Shown here: positions 31,971 to 44,150 of the stretch, piece after piece
Layout: every line of letters begins with the position of its first letter
Numbering within the stretch: the first letter of the stretch is position 1
Assembly: GCA_026168455.1 (NCBI GenBank)
Contig: CM047426.1
Location: 49,113,589 to 49,177,588, forward strand
Reading direction: 5' to 3'
DNA: 64,000 nt
From: Theocolax elegans
Taxonomy: Eukaryota > Arthropoda > Insecta > Hymenoptera > Cerocephalidae
Made by a program: the position numbers and the translations under genes
The notes under the pieces: model-generated
Told to the model about the DNA's origin: nothing
The model's input: only the letters and a program-made list of their open reading frames with translations
The model's database searches: none

Positions 31971-33960
31971 ATGTCAGGTTCGTCTAAAAATACTGAATGT
32001 TATGTAAATAAAAAAAGAAACACGAGTTTAGAATTCTCTATGAATGATACGTTATTAGATTTACACAAAGAAAAAGTTCAGACTCTCGATACTCTCGATT
32101 TAACTAAAACGCCTAGGGAAACAGTGCAAAATTTGACAAAAGAAATAAATTATTTAAAGGATAAACTAGAAAAAAGTGCAGCAAATATTTCATTGTCTAT
32201 AAAAATACCTCGCGATTTTGAATATAGAGACCCTTTTTTCCAACCAATCTTTCTATTTCTGAAGTTAGTAAAAACGAGCAAGAAACACGATAATTACTCC
32301 CACACGCGTAAAACATTTTAGCTTAAAACCCGCTGGTTTAAAATACGAGGAATAAAAAGAAATTATCGCGAATAATCCTATAAATTTTATATGAACCATT
32401 GATTTTAACACCGGATAACGTTTTAAGCTTGGTAAGAAAACGGCTCGCGACTGTAGTGAAAAAAGATTAGTTAGATTCTTATCTCGAGAAACCCAAAATC
32501 ATAAAAAGCTTACAAGAAAGTGTAAAAAAAGGGACAACTTTTCAAGGTATCATAAATAAAATTAAAGGCGCGTTAAATATTTTTTCCGCACCGATCAAAA
32601 AAGAGACTGAGGAAGCAAAGGCATTAGTGACAGACACGGCGAAAGTACTAGACGAAAAACTAATACAAGGCGCGACAGATTTTACAATTCCCTTCGATAA
32701 TCAATTAATTAGATCACCCGAACAAGCAAACTCTTCTGAGATTCAAGACGAACTGTTTAATAACATTAATTTAGACGAATTAATAACAAACACCGGAATA
32801 AAACCAAAAAAATTAGGTAGGAGTGAAGTTAAAAAACAAATTAATAATAAAACAATGACGTCTCAAATTCGAGGTTTATCGCTGAAGGACGCTTTAGATT
32901 TAACGGTCATAACATACATTTATCGCAATTTTTGGACGGATGCAATGAAGCAAAAAAAATTTTACCGTCGGAGTACGAGAAAGAATTAACAAAACTTATT
33001 CGAATGCGTTTATATGGGGAAGTTTTAACTTGTGCGCGCGGAGAAAATTTTAATTCTATCGAAGAGATATCTGAATTTTTCGAAAACATCTTCGGATCAA
33101 TAAAAACATATTGAGAGTGGACGGGAGACCTTGCTAAATTAAAACAGAGAAACAATGAGACAGTCGTTGCTTATTTTAATCGGTTACAAGAAATAAACAA
33201 ATGAAATAGTCAAAGCGGCCGACAGAGAGGGACGAGTTGCGATAGCAGATCATTTCATGCTTGGACTAAGGCGAGATTGTTTAAAATTCTTTTTAAAAGG
33301 GCTTCGTTGGAAAATTCGTGCGCGTTTAGGGACTCCAATTTCTATAAAACAGGCTCGTGAACAAGCGCTCGAGGTGGAGCGCGAGTTCGCTTGTGGCGTC
33401 TTGGACGAGGAGACGCCGAGCCGAGAGGAGGCTCGATCTCGTTCAACTCAAGAAACGCGTAAAGTAAACTATATTTCGAATAACACTCCAATTGTATGTC
33501 AATATTGTTCTAAAACTGGAGCCTTAACTCATGGAGCCATAAATTGTTTCAAACTAGCACGAAGTTTTGCAGAAAGATTTTCCGATAATAACAACCGACG
33601 CAATCCCATAAACAGTTCTTATAGCTCACAAAGTCGTTCGGATAACAGTCGTAATTATAATAGGCCAAATTTACAATTTGGTGGTTGGAACGAGTATCAA
33701 AATCAGACGGAATTTTTATCAGAGATAGAGATAAAAATGATTCCCTCCCATGAATTTAACAAAGAAGATCGGGGAAATAATTTCGGGATTGCGGTGTGCT
33801 CGAGTCGGTTAAATCAACTTCCCAAGAATCACGATATATTAATAACGAATCGAATAATAATATAAGATCATCAGTTACTTGTTTCCATTGCGGAAAACCC
33901 GGCCACATAAGGCGCGATTGTTATAAATTACAAATAGAAGTAAGAGAATGAAATCAAAAT
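31971..33960 (+). pseudogene. gag: gag of the second Gypsy-like element, decayed
   Basis: Starts MSGSSKNTECYV 64 bases after the LTR. The frame is recoverable through several stops and shifts: a coiled-coil N-terminus (LTKEINYLKDKLEKS), a capsid-like region (LPSEYEKELTKLIRMRLYGEV, then a TGA at 33113-33115 and EWTGDLAKLKQRNNETVVAYF), and a basic C-terminal part. Cysteine boxes are CQYCSKTGALTHGAINC near 33500 and CFHCGKPGHIRRDC near 33880. It is broken by at least one stop within capsid and others between the ORF pieces. Non-functional as it stands. Confidence 0.8.
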
Positions 33961-34033
33961 CAGGGAAACACCGATACTCTCTTTCCAAGGAGGGCCGAGA
34001 GATAGGCTACGAATCAAATTCCCTCTACTTCGA

Positions 34034-34672
34034 GTGCGGAAACCCGCTCAAACGTCCCAACAAAGTTCAGCTCCGGTCGTAATCCTCGATACCGGTCAGG
34101 TAAGACGTCCGTTAAAATTTTGGCTAGATACAGGAGCATCGGTAAGTCTAATTAAGGAGTCAGAGGTAGACTCGCTGAAAATTGACGAAAATGATATTAT
34201 ATTGTTAAAAGGCACAACTAACCATTCATTAACTACTTGTGGTAAAATTAGAATAGATTTCGAAGGATCTCCCGTGGAACTCAATTTAGTACATAGTTCG
34301 TTCCCTATACAACAAAACGGAATTTTAGACACCGATTTTTTTTGTAGATACGATGCAAAAATCAATTATTTGGAACAATATTTAGAATTTAACGGATTAA
34401 TCCTTCCCTTTGAAAATGTAAATAATACGCAAACGGATGAATCGATTTATATAATGGAGGAAATCGAAAATAATGATCGAAAATCAATACGATATATGAG
34501 AAAACCAAGGGAAAACAATGATTATACGATCATAAAAAATTCAAGATTTTATAATTATACCGATAGTGACTCAGAAACTTTAAGTGATTTTCAATTGCAT
34601 GAAAATGATGAAACGTTAATAAAATTTGACACAAACGAATCGTATGAAATCTACGAGATTCAAGAGAAATGA
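34034..34672 (+). CDS. Retroviral-type aspartic protease domain
   Basis: A 212-codon open segment. The retropepsin active-site region LDTGASVSLIKESEV lies at about residues 31-45, followed by the flap-like segment and a second conserved patch (NGILDTDFFCRYDAKINY). It then runs into an acidic, Tyr/Asn-rich linker. It would process Gag-Pol. Flanking frames continue gag and pol but are interrupted, so this is a surviving piece of a larger polyprotein. Confidence 0.8.
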   Translation: MRKPAQTSQQSSAPVVILDTGQVRRPLKFWLDTGASVSLIKESEVDSLKIDENDIILLKGTTNHSLTTCGKIRIDFEGSPVELNLVHSSFPIQQNGILDTDFFCRYDAKINYLEQYLEFNGLILPFENVNNTQTDESIYIMEEIENNDRKSIRYMRKPRENNDYTIIKNSRFYNYTDSDSETLSDFQLHENDETLIKFDTNESYEIYEIQEK

Positions 34673-35090
34673 AGAAGAAATGAAAAAAATCAAAATGGCA
34701 ACGACAAAGACCTATACAATCAGAGTGAAAAAGAACAAGAGTTATATGACGATTATAAAAATGACGAAATACAAGTACATCAGATCATCGAGGCGTCGCA
34801 TCTAAAGAATTATACTAGTAAAGCAAGTGAGAATTGTTATGGATTAATGAAGGAAGTACAATTACAAATAAATAATGAAAAAGCGCATCCACGGGTACGT
34901 GATGTGACTGAGCCCATGTATTAAAGAAAAGTTTGATGAAATTACTGAAAATTATGGTATTATTGAAGCACCATTGTTCGATAGGATGGCTGAGAGACAT
35001 CTTGTACTAAATATGAAAACGAAGTTGACCTGAAGTGTGACATTTAAAATGAAATAAAATATGAAGAAAATTTATTGGTTAAGACAGTTA

Positions 35091-35240
35091 ATAATTGTCA
35101 AGTACAAATGGATTATGAAATCGAGGAGGGCGATAAATGCGGACCTAGTGAAAATAAGGAAGATTTTGTTGATAAAAAGATGAATGGTCAAGTACGAATG
35201 GATTACGAAATCGAGGAGGTCGATAAATGCGAACCTCGTG
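35091..35240 (+). repeat. 90-bp in-frame tandem duplication in the pol linker
   Basis: Two copies encode QVQMDYEIEEGDKCGP and QVRMDYEIEEVDKCEP, about 30 codons apart. The acidic linker between protease and RT thus expanded by duplication in coding phase. The frame ends in a stop at 35273. Confidence 0.75.
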
Positions 35241-35336
35241 ATATAATAAGAATGTTAGTTATGTTTGTAAATTGAATAACAAAGAATTGGTTACGTCGGG
35301 GGTAAAGTTAGATATTATCCCGAGAACTGAAATATT

Positions 35337-36000
35337 ATGGCTAACAATCAAGGAACTAAAAAAACTGAAAATGAGATAAATAATGAGAATTTAATAATCA
35401 TACAGGAAGAAAATGAACAGGATGAGGACCCTAGTGATTTTTTATTCAATGAACGAGTTATAAACGAAAATTTACAAAGTACATTTGTCGAAGCCATACA
35501 CGAAAACGAAATGAATAACAGTTATTTGGTTTATACAAATAAACCTTATATTAATAATTTTGATAGTTATGAAAGTGAAGAGGTCGACATACACGATATT
35601 TCTGACAATCGATCTGAAGCGAGGATACTTAACATAACGGAGGATACAAGTACACCTAATCGTAATGAACGGTTAAAAGAAACCTTGCATTTTAATAAAA
35701 TGGACGAGGATCAAAGACAATCTATAGAAAATTTAATTTATAAATATTCGGATTGCATCTGTCTAAAAAGAGAAATATTAGGCGTGACAAATTATAACGT
35801 TCTCATAGCGTTTCCTCATTATAACAGATCATAAACCACTCGTTTGGTTTAAAAACTCGGTAGATCGGACATCCAGAGTTAGTAGATGGAGAATAAAACT
35901 GAATGCATACGACTTTGACATCGTATACAAAGCCGGTAAAAGTAACGTTAATGCTGACGCGTTATCAAGAAATCCAATAAAAAAACCCGCTTATGTTATT
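35337..36000 (+). pseudogene. pol linker, RT core deleted, RNase H tail retained
   Basis: The ORF at 35337-35834 is acidic and ends with a region typical of what precedes RT in Gypsy elements (FNKMDEDQRQSIENLIYKY). Within about 20 bases the sequence jumps to the end of RNase H in another frame: ITDHKPLVWFKNSVD at 35818 to the ALSRNP box near 35975. The RT fingers, palm with the YxDD box, and most of RNase H are missing, so a deletion of roughly 1 kb removed the polymerase. Confidence 0.8.
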
Positions 36001-36355
36001 AAAAATCATTTTATGGAAACACGCAGTTGCGCAGGAAACATAACACGGCCAAACTACAATGAAAAAGAGCAGAGCGACTCAATAAGTCAAATATACCAAA
36101 AGAACCAGTCACAAACCTTCCTATAATACAAGAAGCCCCCGAGGAAATTGAAACGATAGTCAACTCAGACAAAAGATCACAACCCATGGAGGGAGGTAAT
36201 TTTTACAACGAATTTGACAAGAAAAGGATGTTCACGAAGTACCAAACGATGAAAAGAAATTCATTGAAGTTAAAGAACAACTTTTTATGAGAAAAGATAA
36301 TTACGTTTATTTCATAACTACAAGCGGAATGCCTATAGATTAAGGATCCGGAAAT

Positions 36356-37703
36356 TTGGCTTCAAAATTATTATTACCTCATTTTTCCAATTTAAATACA
36401 GGAGAAATAAGAATCAATAACAAAAACGAAAAAATGCATTTTGCTATGGTTTTACGTGACGAAGAGCGACTGAGTACTTCAGAAATTATTAATAATCTAA
36501 GAACGAATCTATTAATCTATTTGAAAAATATTATATTAAAAGAAAAATTACGTTCAATAAGTATCGCGAAGAGCGAATTTATTGAAAACGTTTCATGGAA
36601 TGAAATTTTGAAACTATAATTATTTGTTTATGATTCATAAAATGTGTGGAAGAGAGTAATAGGGAAAATATTATTCGCGAAATGCACAAGTCTGCTTGTG
36701 CAGGGCATAAAGGGTAACAAAAACCTATAAACGTATAAAACAACGTTTCTATTGGCCAGATATTAAGAAAGACATGCAAAACTACATTAGATATTGTTTA
36801 ACTTGCCAACTAGAAAAATTGGTTCGTGTTAAAACTAAACAACGTATGATAATAACAGGTACTCCGCACTCGGCTATGGAATCCATATCGGTCGATCTTA
36901 TGGGACCATTCCCCAGATCTCGAAATAACAACAATAATATATTAACCATTCAATACAACCTTTCAAAATACTGTATGGCGATACCCATACCAGACGCGAC
37001 CGCGGCAACGATCGCCAAAACGTTAGTTCGTCGACGCTTTTCAATTTTTTGCGCCCCATTGTTAATTATCTCCGACCAAGGGACCTCGTTTTTAAGTAGT
37101 CTGATGAGAGAAGTAGCAAAAATTTTTAAGATTAAATAAGTTAAAACCGCGGCTTATCACCCTCAGTCCAACTCCGTTGAACGTTTTCATAGCAGTTTAG
37201 CAGATTATTTAAAAACAATGATAGAAAGAAATGACGCATGGGATGAGTTATGCGAATTAATCGCGTTTTCGTATAATTCGTCGGTGTATGAGGTTCATCT
37301 TCACACACCCTTTGAAATTGTTTTTGCACGAAAAGCGCGACTACCATCAAACGAACCTTTAGACCCACGAGAACGAGTTCCAACGTTTGATGATTACATT
37401 ATAATTTTACGATAACGTTTAAACGAAATACAGGGAATTGCACGAGAAAAATTGATAGCCTCAAAACATAGATCGAAATTCTATTATGACAGGAAAGCAA
37501 ATCACCAAGAATTTCAGGCAGGGGATAATGTCTGGTTATTACAAAGAGGGAAGAAATACAAATTAAGCGTTCAATATACTGGACCACATCGGATTTTAGA
37601 AATAGTTAATAACAAGGGAAATGTAAAAGTAGAGCTAGCTCATAATAAAACGAAAATAGTGCATGTTAATAGGTTAAGATATTCATATGTGGAGTCTTTG
37701 TAG
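36356..37703 (+). pseudogene. Integrase of the second Gypsy-like element, decayed
   Basis: The RNase H/integrase linker (ISIAKSEFIENVSWNEIL near 36560) precedes an HHCC zinc domain: HKSACAGHKG near 36690 and CLTC near 36790. The catalytic D,D,E is all visible: VDLMGPFP (about 36895), ISDQGTSF (about 37072) and the glutamate in QSNSVERFH (about 37170). The C-terminal GPHRILEIVNN...VHVNRLRY module ends with a stop at 37703. In-frame TAA codons at 37137-37139 and 37413-37415 break the reading frame, but the sequence is otherwise collinear. Confidence 0.85.
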
Positions 37704-37739
37704 AATCTATCTGACTTTTATACAAAAAAAACGATATAA

Positions 37740-37775
<36 letters not shown>

Positions 37776-38776
37776 AAATTAACGGCGGAAATAAACTACA
37801 AGGAAATAATATTTTTTATTATACAGAAAGATTATTACATGAAAAGCAAATAATTATTTAAATGAAATAAATACGCGATTATTAAATTGGAAAAGAATAA
37901 GGTAAATAAAAAAATAACGTCTTTTTTCTCTTTACTCTTCTCGCTTAAAATAACATTGACGTCAATATACAAAGGAAAGAAAGGAAAAAGTTTAAATTTT
38001 TCGATGTCAGTTGAGCTTGGTCAAATTTAAATTTAATTGCGATCGAAAAATATTTCAAATACAAAATAATGATTCAGAATATAATAGAATCATTGGAGTC
38101 TAGCAAATCACTAAACCTAAAACCTATATCTTATCCTTCCTAAGGAGTGCTTAATTGCACCCTTTCCTCCTCGTTGCGGTAAATAGTCCAGCAACACCGT
38201 CGTTTATCCTTCTTAAGGAGTGCTTAATTGCACCTTTTCCTCTTTGTTGCGGGAAATAATCCAGTAACACCGTCACTTATCCTTCCTACATATTATTCAA
38301 AATTTAAAGCTATATAAATAATTACAACCAAACTCACCTCGACTCTAGTATTTCTGTTAATTAGTCATACTTTCTTACAGGACGCGCAGGTAAAATATTT
38401 AAAGAGAGTTTGGCATACTAAAAAAAAAAACTCTAACACTAGGCTCAATGGACATATGAGAATCTGTACAACAAAATAACGATTCCAAAGAAACGAGAAG
38501 AGGAGGGAAAAGAAAGATTTTATCAAAATTAATTATTGAAAGGAGAACTTTATTGAAGAAATTAAGTAATGTAAACTCACAGATTGCTTCGATACACATG
38601 GCGGATAAAACCATGGATTTAAATTTAAAGTATAAAAAAATGTCTGATATTGCTGTTAATAAAAAAATGCAGCAAAACTTCGATAAATTAGTTAATTTTT
38701 CCTTCCATACATAGACTCAATCCTTTAGTAGTATCAACCACGAATAAGCAAAGAAATCTCTATAGGCTACCTAAAG
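37704..38776 (+). other. Region after pol: TA tract, 85-bp duplication, exon-like remnant
   Basis: Holds a TA microsatellite (37743-37773). A direct duplication follows at 38129-38213 and 38208-38290, with the shared core AAGGAGTGCTTAATTGCACC. Then comes an acceptor-like TTTCTTACAG at about 38375. From 38441 to 38700 the sequence matches the last 280 bases of the window in inverted orientation. In one frame this block encodes a lysine-rich stretch ending NKKMQQNFDKLVNF with a stop at about 38714. Confidence 0.5.
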
Positions 38777-39366
38777 ATGGAAGTGGTACTTACCAAACGA
38801 CAGCAACGCAAGAAAAGACAGGAGGAGAGAAAGAAGAAAGGAGGGGAAAAGGACCCATTAGAATATATTATTAAATATGGAGTCAAATGTTTCCAAGATG
38901 AGGCTAAGGGAACAACACCCGCTTACTCCCGAAGACTAACAAATGAAACAGAGTTTCTAACATCTGTTATATACAATCACAGTTTAAGCTTGAGGTTGGC
39001 CATTAAAGATGCTTACTTTAGCGCTGTAGGGTTTGAGGATTGCATGCCTCAACGGTTAAGACGATTTATAAATCTTAGAGCGCAACTAGAAATGCAACAT
39101 CCGGATTATCCAGAAAAACGTGACGATGAACTCGTAAACGAAGTAGAAAAAAGGTATAGGGAAAGCTCAGCATTCATGGAATTAGGGAAAACATATGCAA
39201 AATATTTAGAAATAAAAGAATATGGTGGCCAAGGATTTGGTGACCAAACGTATCATGGAAAATGTAGATACTGCAAACAAAAAATTCCGTTGTAGAGAGA
39301 GTGCGCAAAATGCGCCAATTATTATCTGCAATGTCAAGGGGAAGGAATATATATGGAATCCATGTA
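38777..39366 (+). CDS. Basic protein with zinc-ribbon-like cysteines, one in-frame TAG
   Basis: The ORF starts MEVVLTKRQQRKKRQ, very basic for 25 residues, and runs 172 codons to a TAG at 39293-39295. The same frame continues another 23 codons. The cysteine pairs CRYC (before the stop) and CAKC...C (after it) together resemble a four-cysteine zinc ribbon, implying that the TAG lies inside one domain. The central part is helical (RRFINLRAQLEMQHPDYPEK). I do not recognise the family. It lies between pol and the satellite and may be an accessory ORF of the same virus-like unit. Confidence 0.55.
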
Positions 39367-39637
39367 GTGTACGGACGAATAACACCAACGACACCTAGAA
39401 GTAACATCCCATTGCCTGACCGGTTATTTTGCGGGAGGTTCTTACTCTTTCCTCGGGAGGTTTTGCGATTGGTAATGAAAAAAGGAAAGAGACAAAAGAA
39501 AGATCGGAAAAACTATAACGATAATATAAATAGAAGAGTGTTAAATAAAAAATTTTTTTCTTTTTCACCTATATACCAGCGAAAATAAAAAAAAATAAAA
39601 CAAAAACAATAAAAGAAGGGGATTCTAAGTCCGTAAA

Positions 39638-42600
39638 CATGTATGTAGCGGAATTTTTGACTTTTTCAACAAAAATTGCTTAATATGTTAGTAATATCAA
39701 TTAATACTGAGAATAGCTAAAAATATAATGCATTTAGCACAGAGAGTAACGATGTTTCCAATATTGACAAGAGAAATGGCCTGGGAACCGGATTACGACG
39801 ACCACACACGATGTAGCACAATATCAGACACTGTGACAAGGTATGTAATACCTGTCAAAATAGTAAGCGAGCGAGTCCTAATACAAACTAACTTACCTAC
39901 CCTCACATCTCTAAGCCTACCTAGCCTACCCGAAGCTCCCCAAATCCCCAATACTTCTCTTGGTTCCCTCCACGTAGCACATGGAAGCAGCATATCAGGA
40001 GAGGCGATACCACTTCCAGGAGGCTTCGCACCAGGACCATGGGGCAGCCTGCGATGGCCCAAGGTGCCAGCACGAGCAGCAACAAGATATCCAGGAAGCT
40101 GTGAAACAGTTAGATAATTAATAATAATCCTAATTAGAAGGAAATAAGGACGCATGTAGTGCACATAGTAACTGATAGCTACATGCTAGGAGAGGATTGG
40201 AAGTGAGGTTATGGTAATCACAACATTACCATAACTCTCAATTAATAATTAATATATAATACGCAGCACTCCCTCGAGAGATAGATATTCACCTAGGAAG
40301 CAGCCAGAATCCCCGCAACAACGCAGCACCGAAGAAGAGCAGCAGTCACTGACCCGACGCGCACCAGCTAAGCAGCCACCGTGAGAGCGAGTGAGAGAGA
40401 AGACTCGAAGATCGGCCGTCCCGTCTGCACCTGCAACAGAGTGGACTCATTAGCCGATAAATTGACATCACGAAGGAACGATCATAAAGGCTTACCTGGT
40501 TTATAGCATCATCGGGAACACCGTCCTCTCCGTGGGAAGCAGCAGCCCCGGCAACGTCGTCCGCCTTGATAAACATGGCCGCGAGCACTCACTACACGAG
40601 GCGCGCGAGACGACGGCGGCCGACGGGCGACTCGACGCGAGAAGCTGCGCGCGCACGTCGGGCCCGAGCAGCAAAGCAGCGAACGAGCCCGAGCTCGAGA
40701 GAGCTCATCAGGACGCCATCGAGGCAACATCAGAACCGATTCACGACCGAATACCGATCGATATTTCGAGTGTGTGTGTGTGTGCACGAGAGCGAGAGCA
40801 ATTGACTGCAGAGCAGCAACTCCAGGAGACGATCTCCATTGAGCAAAGGTGGGTGTACGCCTTGCACCAAGTATTCTCCTGATCGTAAGTGTGCTTCCCC
40901 TTTTACTCCCCTCCCCTCCCCTCGCGCAGCAAGCAGCAGCAGCTCGTACGCAGACGAGCATCATTTGATAAATTCGCCGCGATCGTACGCGGCTGGCGCC
41001 CAAACCATTTATTAATTTTATAATAAATTACTATTATTTTATATATTTCATCTGTTTATTTCGCCTTTGACGCCACGCCCTAATCCTCAGCGTGACCGTT
41101 ACAACACTTACGGCAAATTTGCATCATGTATGAATAATATCAATGAATAATAGACATAATTAAGATAAGCCATACAGATAGCACGGAAAAGAACTAAAAT
41201 TCGTATATTCTTGGATAAATTAGCCTGAAAACCAAATCACGACGACCATATGTATGTGGCGGAATTTCTGACTTTTTCAACGAAAATTATTTAGTATGTT
41301 AGTAATATCAATGAATACTGAAAATATCTAAAAATATAATGCATTTAGCACCGAGAGTAACGATATTTCGAGTATATATGAGTACAGTGGCCTGAGAACC
41401 GGATTACGACGACCACACGCGATGTAGCGGAATATCAGACTTTTACGACAAATTTGCATCATGCATGAATAATATCAATGAATAATAGACATAATTGAGA
41501 TAAGCCATGCAGATAGCACGGAAAAGAACTAAAATTCGTATATTCTTGGATAAATTAGCCTGAACACCAAAAACATGACGACCACATGTATGTGGCGGAA
41601 TTTCTGACTTTTTCAACGAAAATTGTTTAGTATGTTAGTAATATCAATGAATACTGAAAATAGCTAAAAATATAATACATTTAGCACCGAGAGTAACGAT
41701 ATTTCGAATATATATGAGTACAGTGGCCTGAGAACCGGATTACGACGACCACACGCGATGTAGCGGAATATCTGACTCTTACGGCAAATTTGCATCAAGT
41801 ATGAATAATATCAATAAATAATAGACATAATTAAGATAAGCCATGCAGATAGCTCGGGACAGACCTATGTTTCGTATATTCTTGGATAAATTAGCCTGAA
41901 CACCAAAAACATGACGACCACATGTATGTGGCGGAATTTCTGACTTTTTCAACGCAAATTGTTTAGTATGTTAGTAATATCAATGAATACTGAAAATATC
42001 TAAAAATATAATGCATTTAGCACCGAGAGTAACGATATTTCGAGTATATATGAGTACAGTGGCCTGAGAACCGGATTACGACGACCACACACGATGTAGC
42101 GGAATATCAGACTTTTACGACAAATTTGCATCATGCATGATTAATATCAATGAATAATAGACATAATTGAGATAAGCCATGCAGATAGCACGGAAAAGAA
42201 CTAAAATTCGTATATTCTTGGATAAATTAGCCTGAACACCAAAAACATGACGACCACATGTATGTGGCGGAATTTCTGACTTTTTCAACGAAAATTGTTT
42301 AGTATGTTAGTAATATCAATGAATACTGAAAATATCTAAAAATATAATGCATTTAGCACCGAGAGTAACGATATTTCGAATATATATGAGTACAGTGGCC
42401 TGAGAACCGGATTACGACGACCACACGCGATGTAGCGGAATATCTGACTCTTACGGCAAATTTGCATCAAGTATGAATAATATCAATAAATAATAGACAT
42501 AATTAAGATAAGCCATGCAGATAGCTCGGGACAGACCTATGTTTCGTATATTCTTGGATAATTAGCCTGAACACCAAAACATGACGACCACATGTATGTG

Positions 42601-43885
42601 GCGGAATTCTGACTTTTCAACGAAAATTGGTTAGTATGTTAGTAATATCAATGAATACTGAAAATATCTAAAAATATAATGCATTTAGCACTGAGAAGTA
42701 ACGATATTTCGAGTATATATGAGTACAGTGGCCTGAGAACCGGATTACGACGACCACACGCGATGTACGGAATATCAATCTACGCTTTTTCAACGAAAAT
42801 TGTTTAGTATGTTAGTAATATCAATGAATACTGAAAATATCTAAAAATATAATGCATTTAGCACCGAGAGTAACGATATTTCGAATATATATGAGTACAG
42901 TGGCCTGAGAACCGGATTACGACGACCACACGCGATGTAGCGGAATATCTGACTCTTACGGCAAATTTGCATCAAGTATGAATAATATCAATAAATAATA
43001 GACATAATTAAGATAAGCCATGCAGATAGCTCGGGACAGACCTATGTTTCGTATATTCTTGGATAAATTAGCCTGAACACCAAAAACATGACGACCACAT
43101 GTATGTGGCGGAATTTCTGACTTTTTCAACGAAAATTGTTTAGTATGTTAGTAATATCAATGAATACTGAAAATATCTAAAAATATAATGCATTTAGCAC
43201 TGAGAGTAACGATATTTCGAGTATATATGAGTACAGTGGCCTGAGAACCGGATTACGACGACCACACGCGATGTAGCGGAATATCAGACTCTTACGGCAA
43301 ATTTGCATCAAGTATGAATAATATCAATAAATAATAGACATAATTAAGATAAGCCATGCAGATAGCTCGGAACAGACCTATGTTTCGTATATTCTTGAAC
43401 AAATTAGCCTGAAAACCAAATCACGACGACCACATGTATGTGGCGGAATTTCTGACTTTTTCAACGAAAATTATTTAATATGTTAGTAATATCAATGAAT
43501 ACTGAGAATATCTAAAAATATAATGCATTTAGCATCGAGTGTAATGATATTTCGAATATATATGAGTACAGTGGCCTGAGAACCGGATTATGACGACTAC
43601 ACGCGATGTAGCGGAATATCAGACTCTTACGGCAAATTTGCATCAAGTATGAATAATGTCAATAAATAATAGACATAATTAAGATAAGCCATGCAGATAG
43701 CTCGGGACAGACCTATGTTTCGTATATTCTTGAACAAATTAGCCTGAAAACCAAATCACGACGACCACATGTATGTAGCGGAATTAATGACATTTTCAAC
43801 GAAAATTGCTTATTATGTTAGCAATATCAATGAATACTGAAAATATCTAAAAATATAATGCATTTAGCACAGAGAGTAACAGGGA
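39638..43885 (+). repeat. Satellite array: 336-bp units, each a dimer of about 168-bp halves
   Basis: The phrase TGACTTTTTCAACG recurs at 41269, 41604, 41941, 42277, 42609, 43118, 43453 and 43788 (in slightly altered form), spacing about 335 bp. Each unit has two related halves, both beginning GACGACCA(C/T)A (for example 41241, 41407, 41577), 166-170 bp apart. One unit around 42780 is shortened. A first unit at 39638-39831 is separated from the rest by a solo LTR. There is no coding function; the half length is close to a nucleosome repeat. Confidence 0.93.
39832..41103. mobile_element. Solo LTR (1272 bp) with 4-bp target duplication ACAC
   Basis: Inserted in the first satellite unit: ATCAG-ACAC|TGTGACAAGG...GACCGTTACA|ACAC-TTACGG. 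The uninterrupted satellite reads ATCAGACTCTTACGG at that point, which fixes both borders exactly. The ends are TG...CA inverted repeats and the duplication is ACAC at 39828-39831 and 41104-41107. The interior is GC-rich around 40300-40900 with a GTGTGTGT run. ORFs there are shadows. It is not obviously the same family as the other LTRs in the window. Confidence 0.93.
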
Positions 43886-44150
43886 GTTACAGAGTCCGTA
43901 AGCCTATAACTTAAGAGATGGACGACACTCTCTGACCAACCTTTGTACTAATCACACTGCCTCGGCAATTGTTCAACAATAAAAAAACATAGTTTACTTC
44001 TATCTTTTAGTTTAATTTATATTCCACCCTATATAACTACGAACCATTGTTTTTGGTTTAAGTTACAAAAAAAACACGACCAGAAAAAAAAGAGAAGGGG
44101 CGGAAACATTTATCGATATCTCTTTTTCTTTTTGTCAGAACAAAAAAATA
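43886..44150 (+). other. Non-coding leader before the env-like gene
   Basis: Unique sequence between the satellite and the env-like start. It contains an A-rich stretch with GGGGCGGAAAC at 44097-44107. I see no gene in it. Confidence 0.4.

Noticed and set aside
39728..40164. ORFs on both strands in the solo LTR
   Set aside because: They span the satellite/LTR junction and overlap each other; no domain.
40509..41003. Cys/Arg-rich ORF
   Set aside because: Antisense GC-rich LTR sequence; composition-driven, no recognisable domain.
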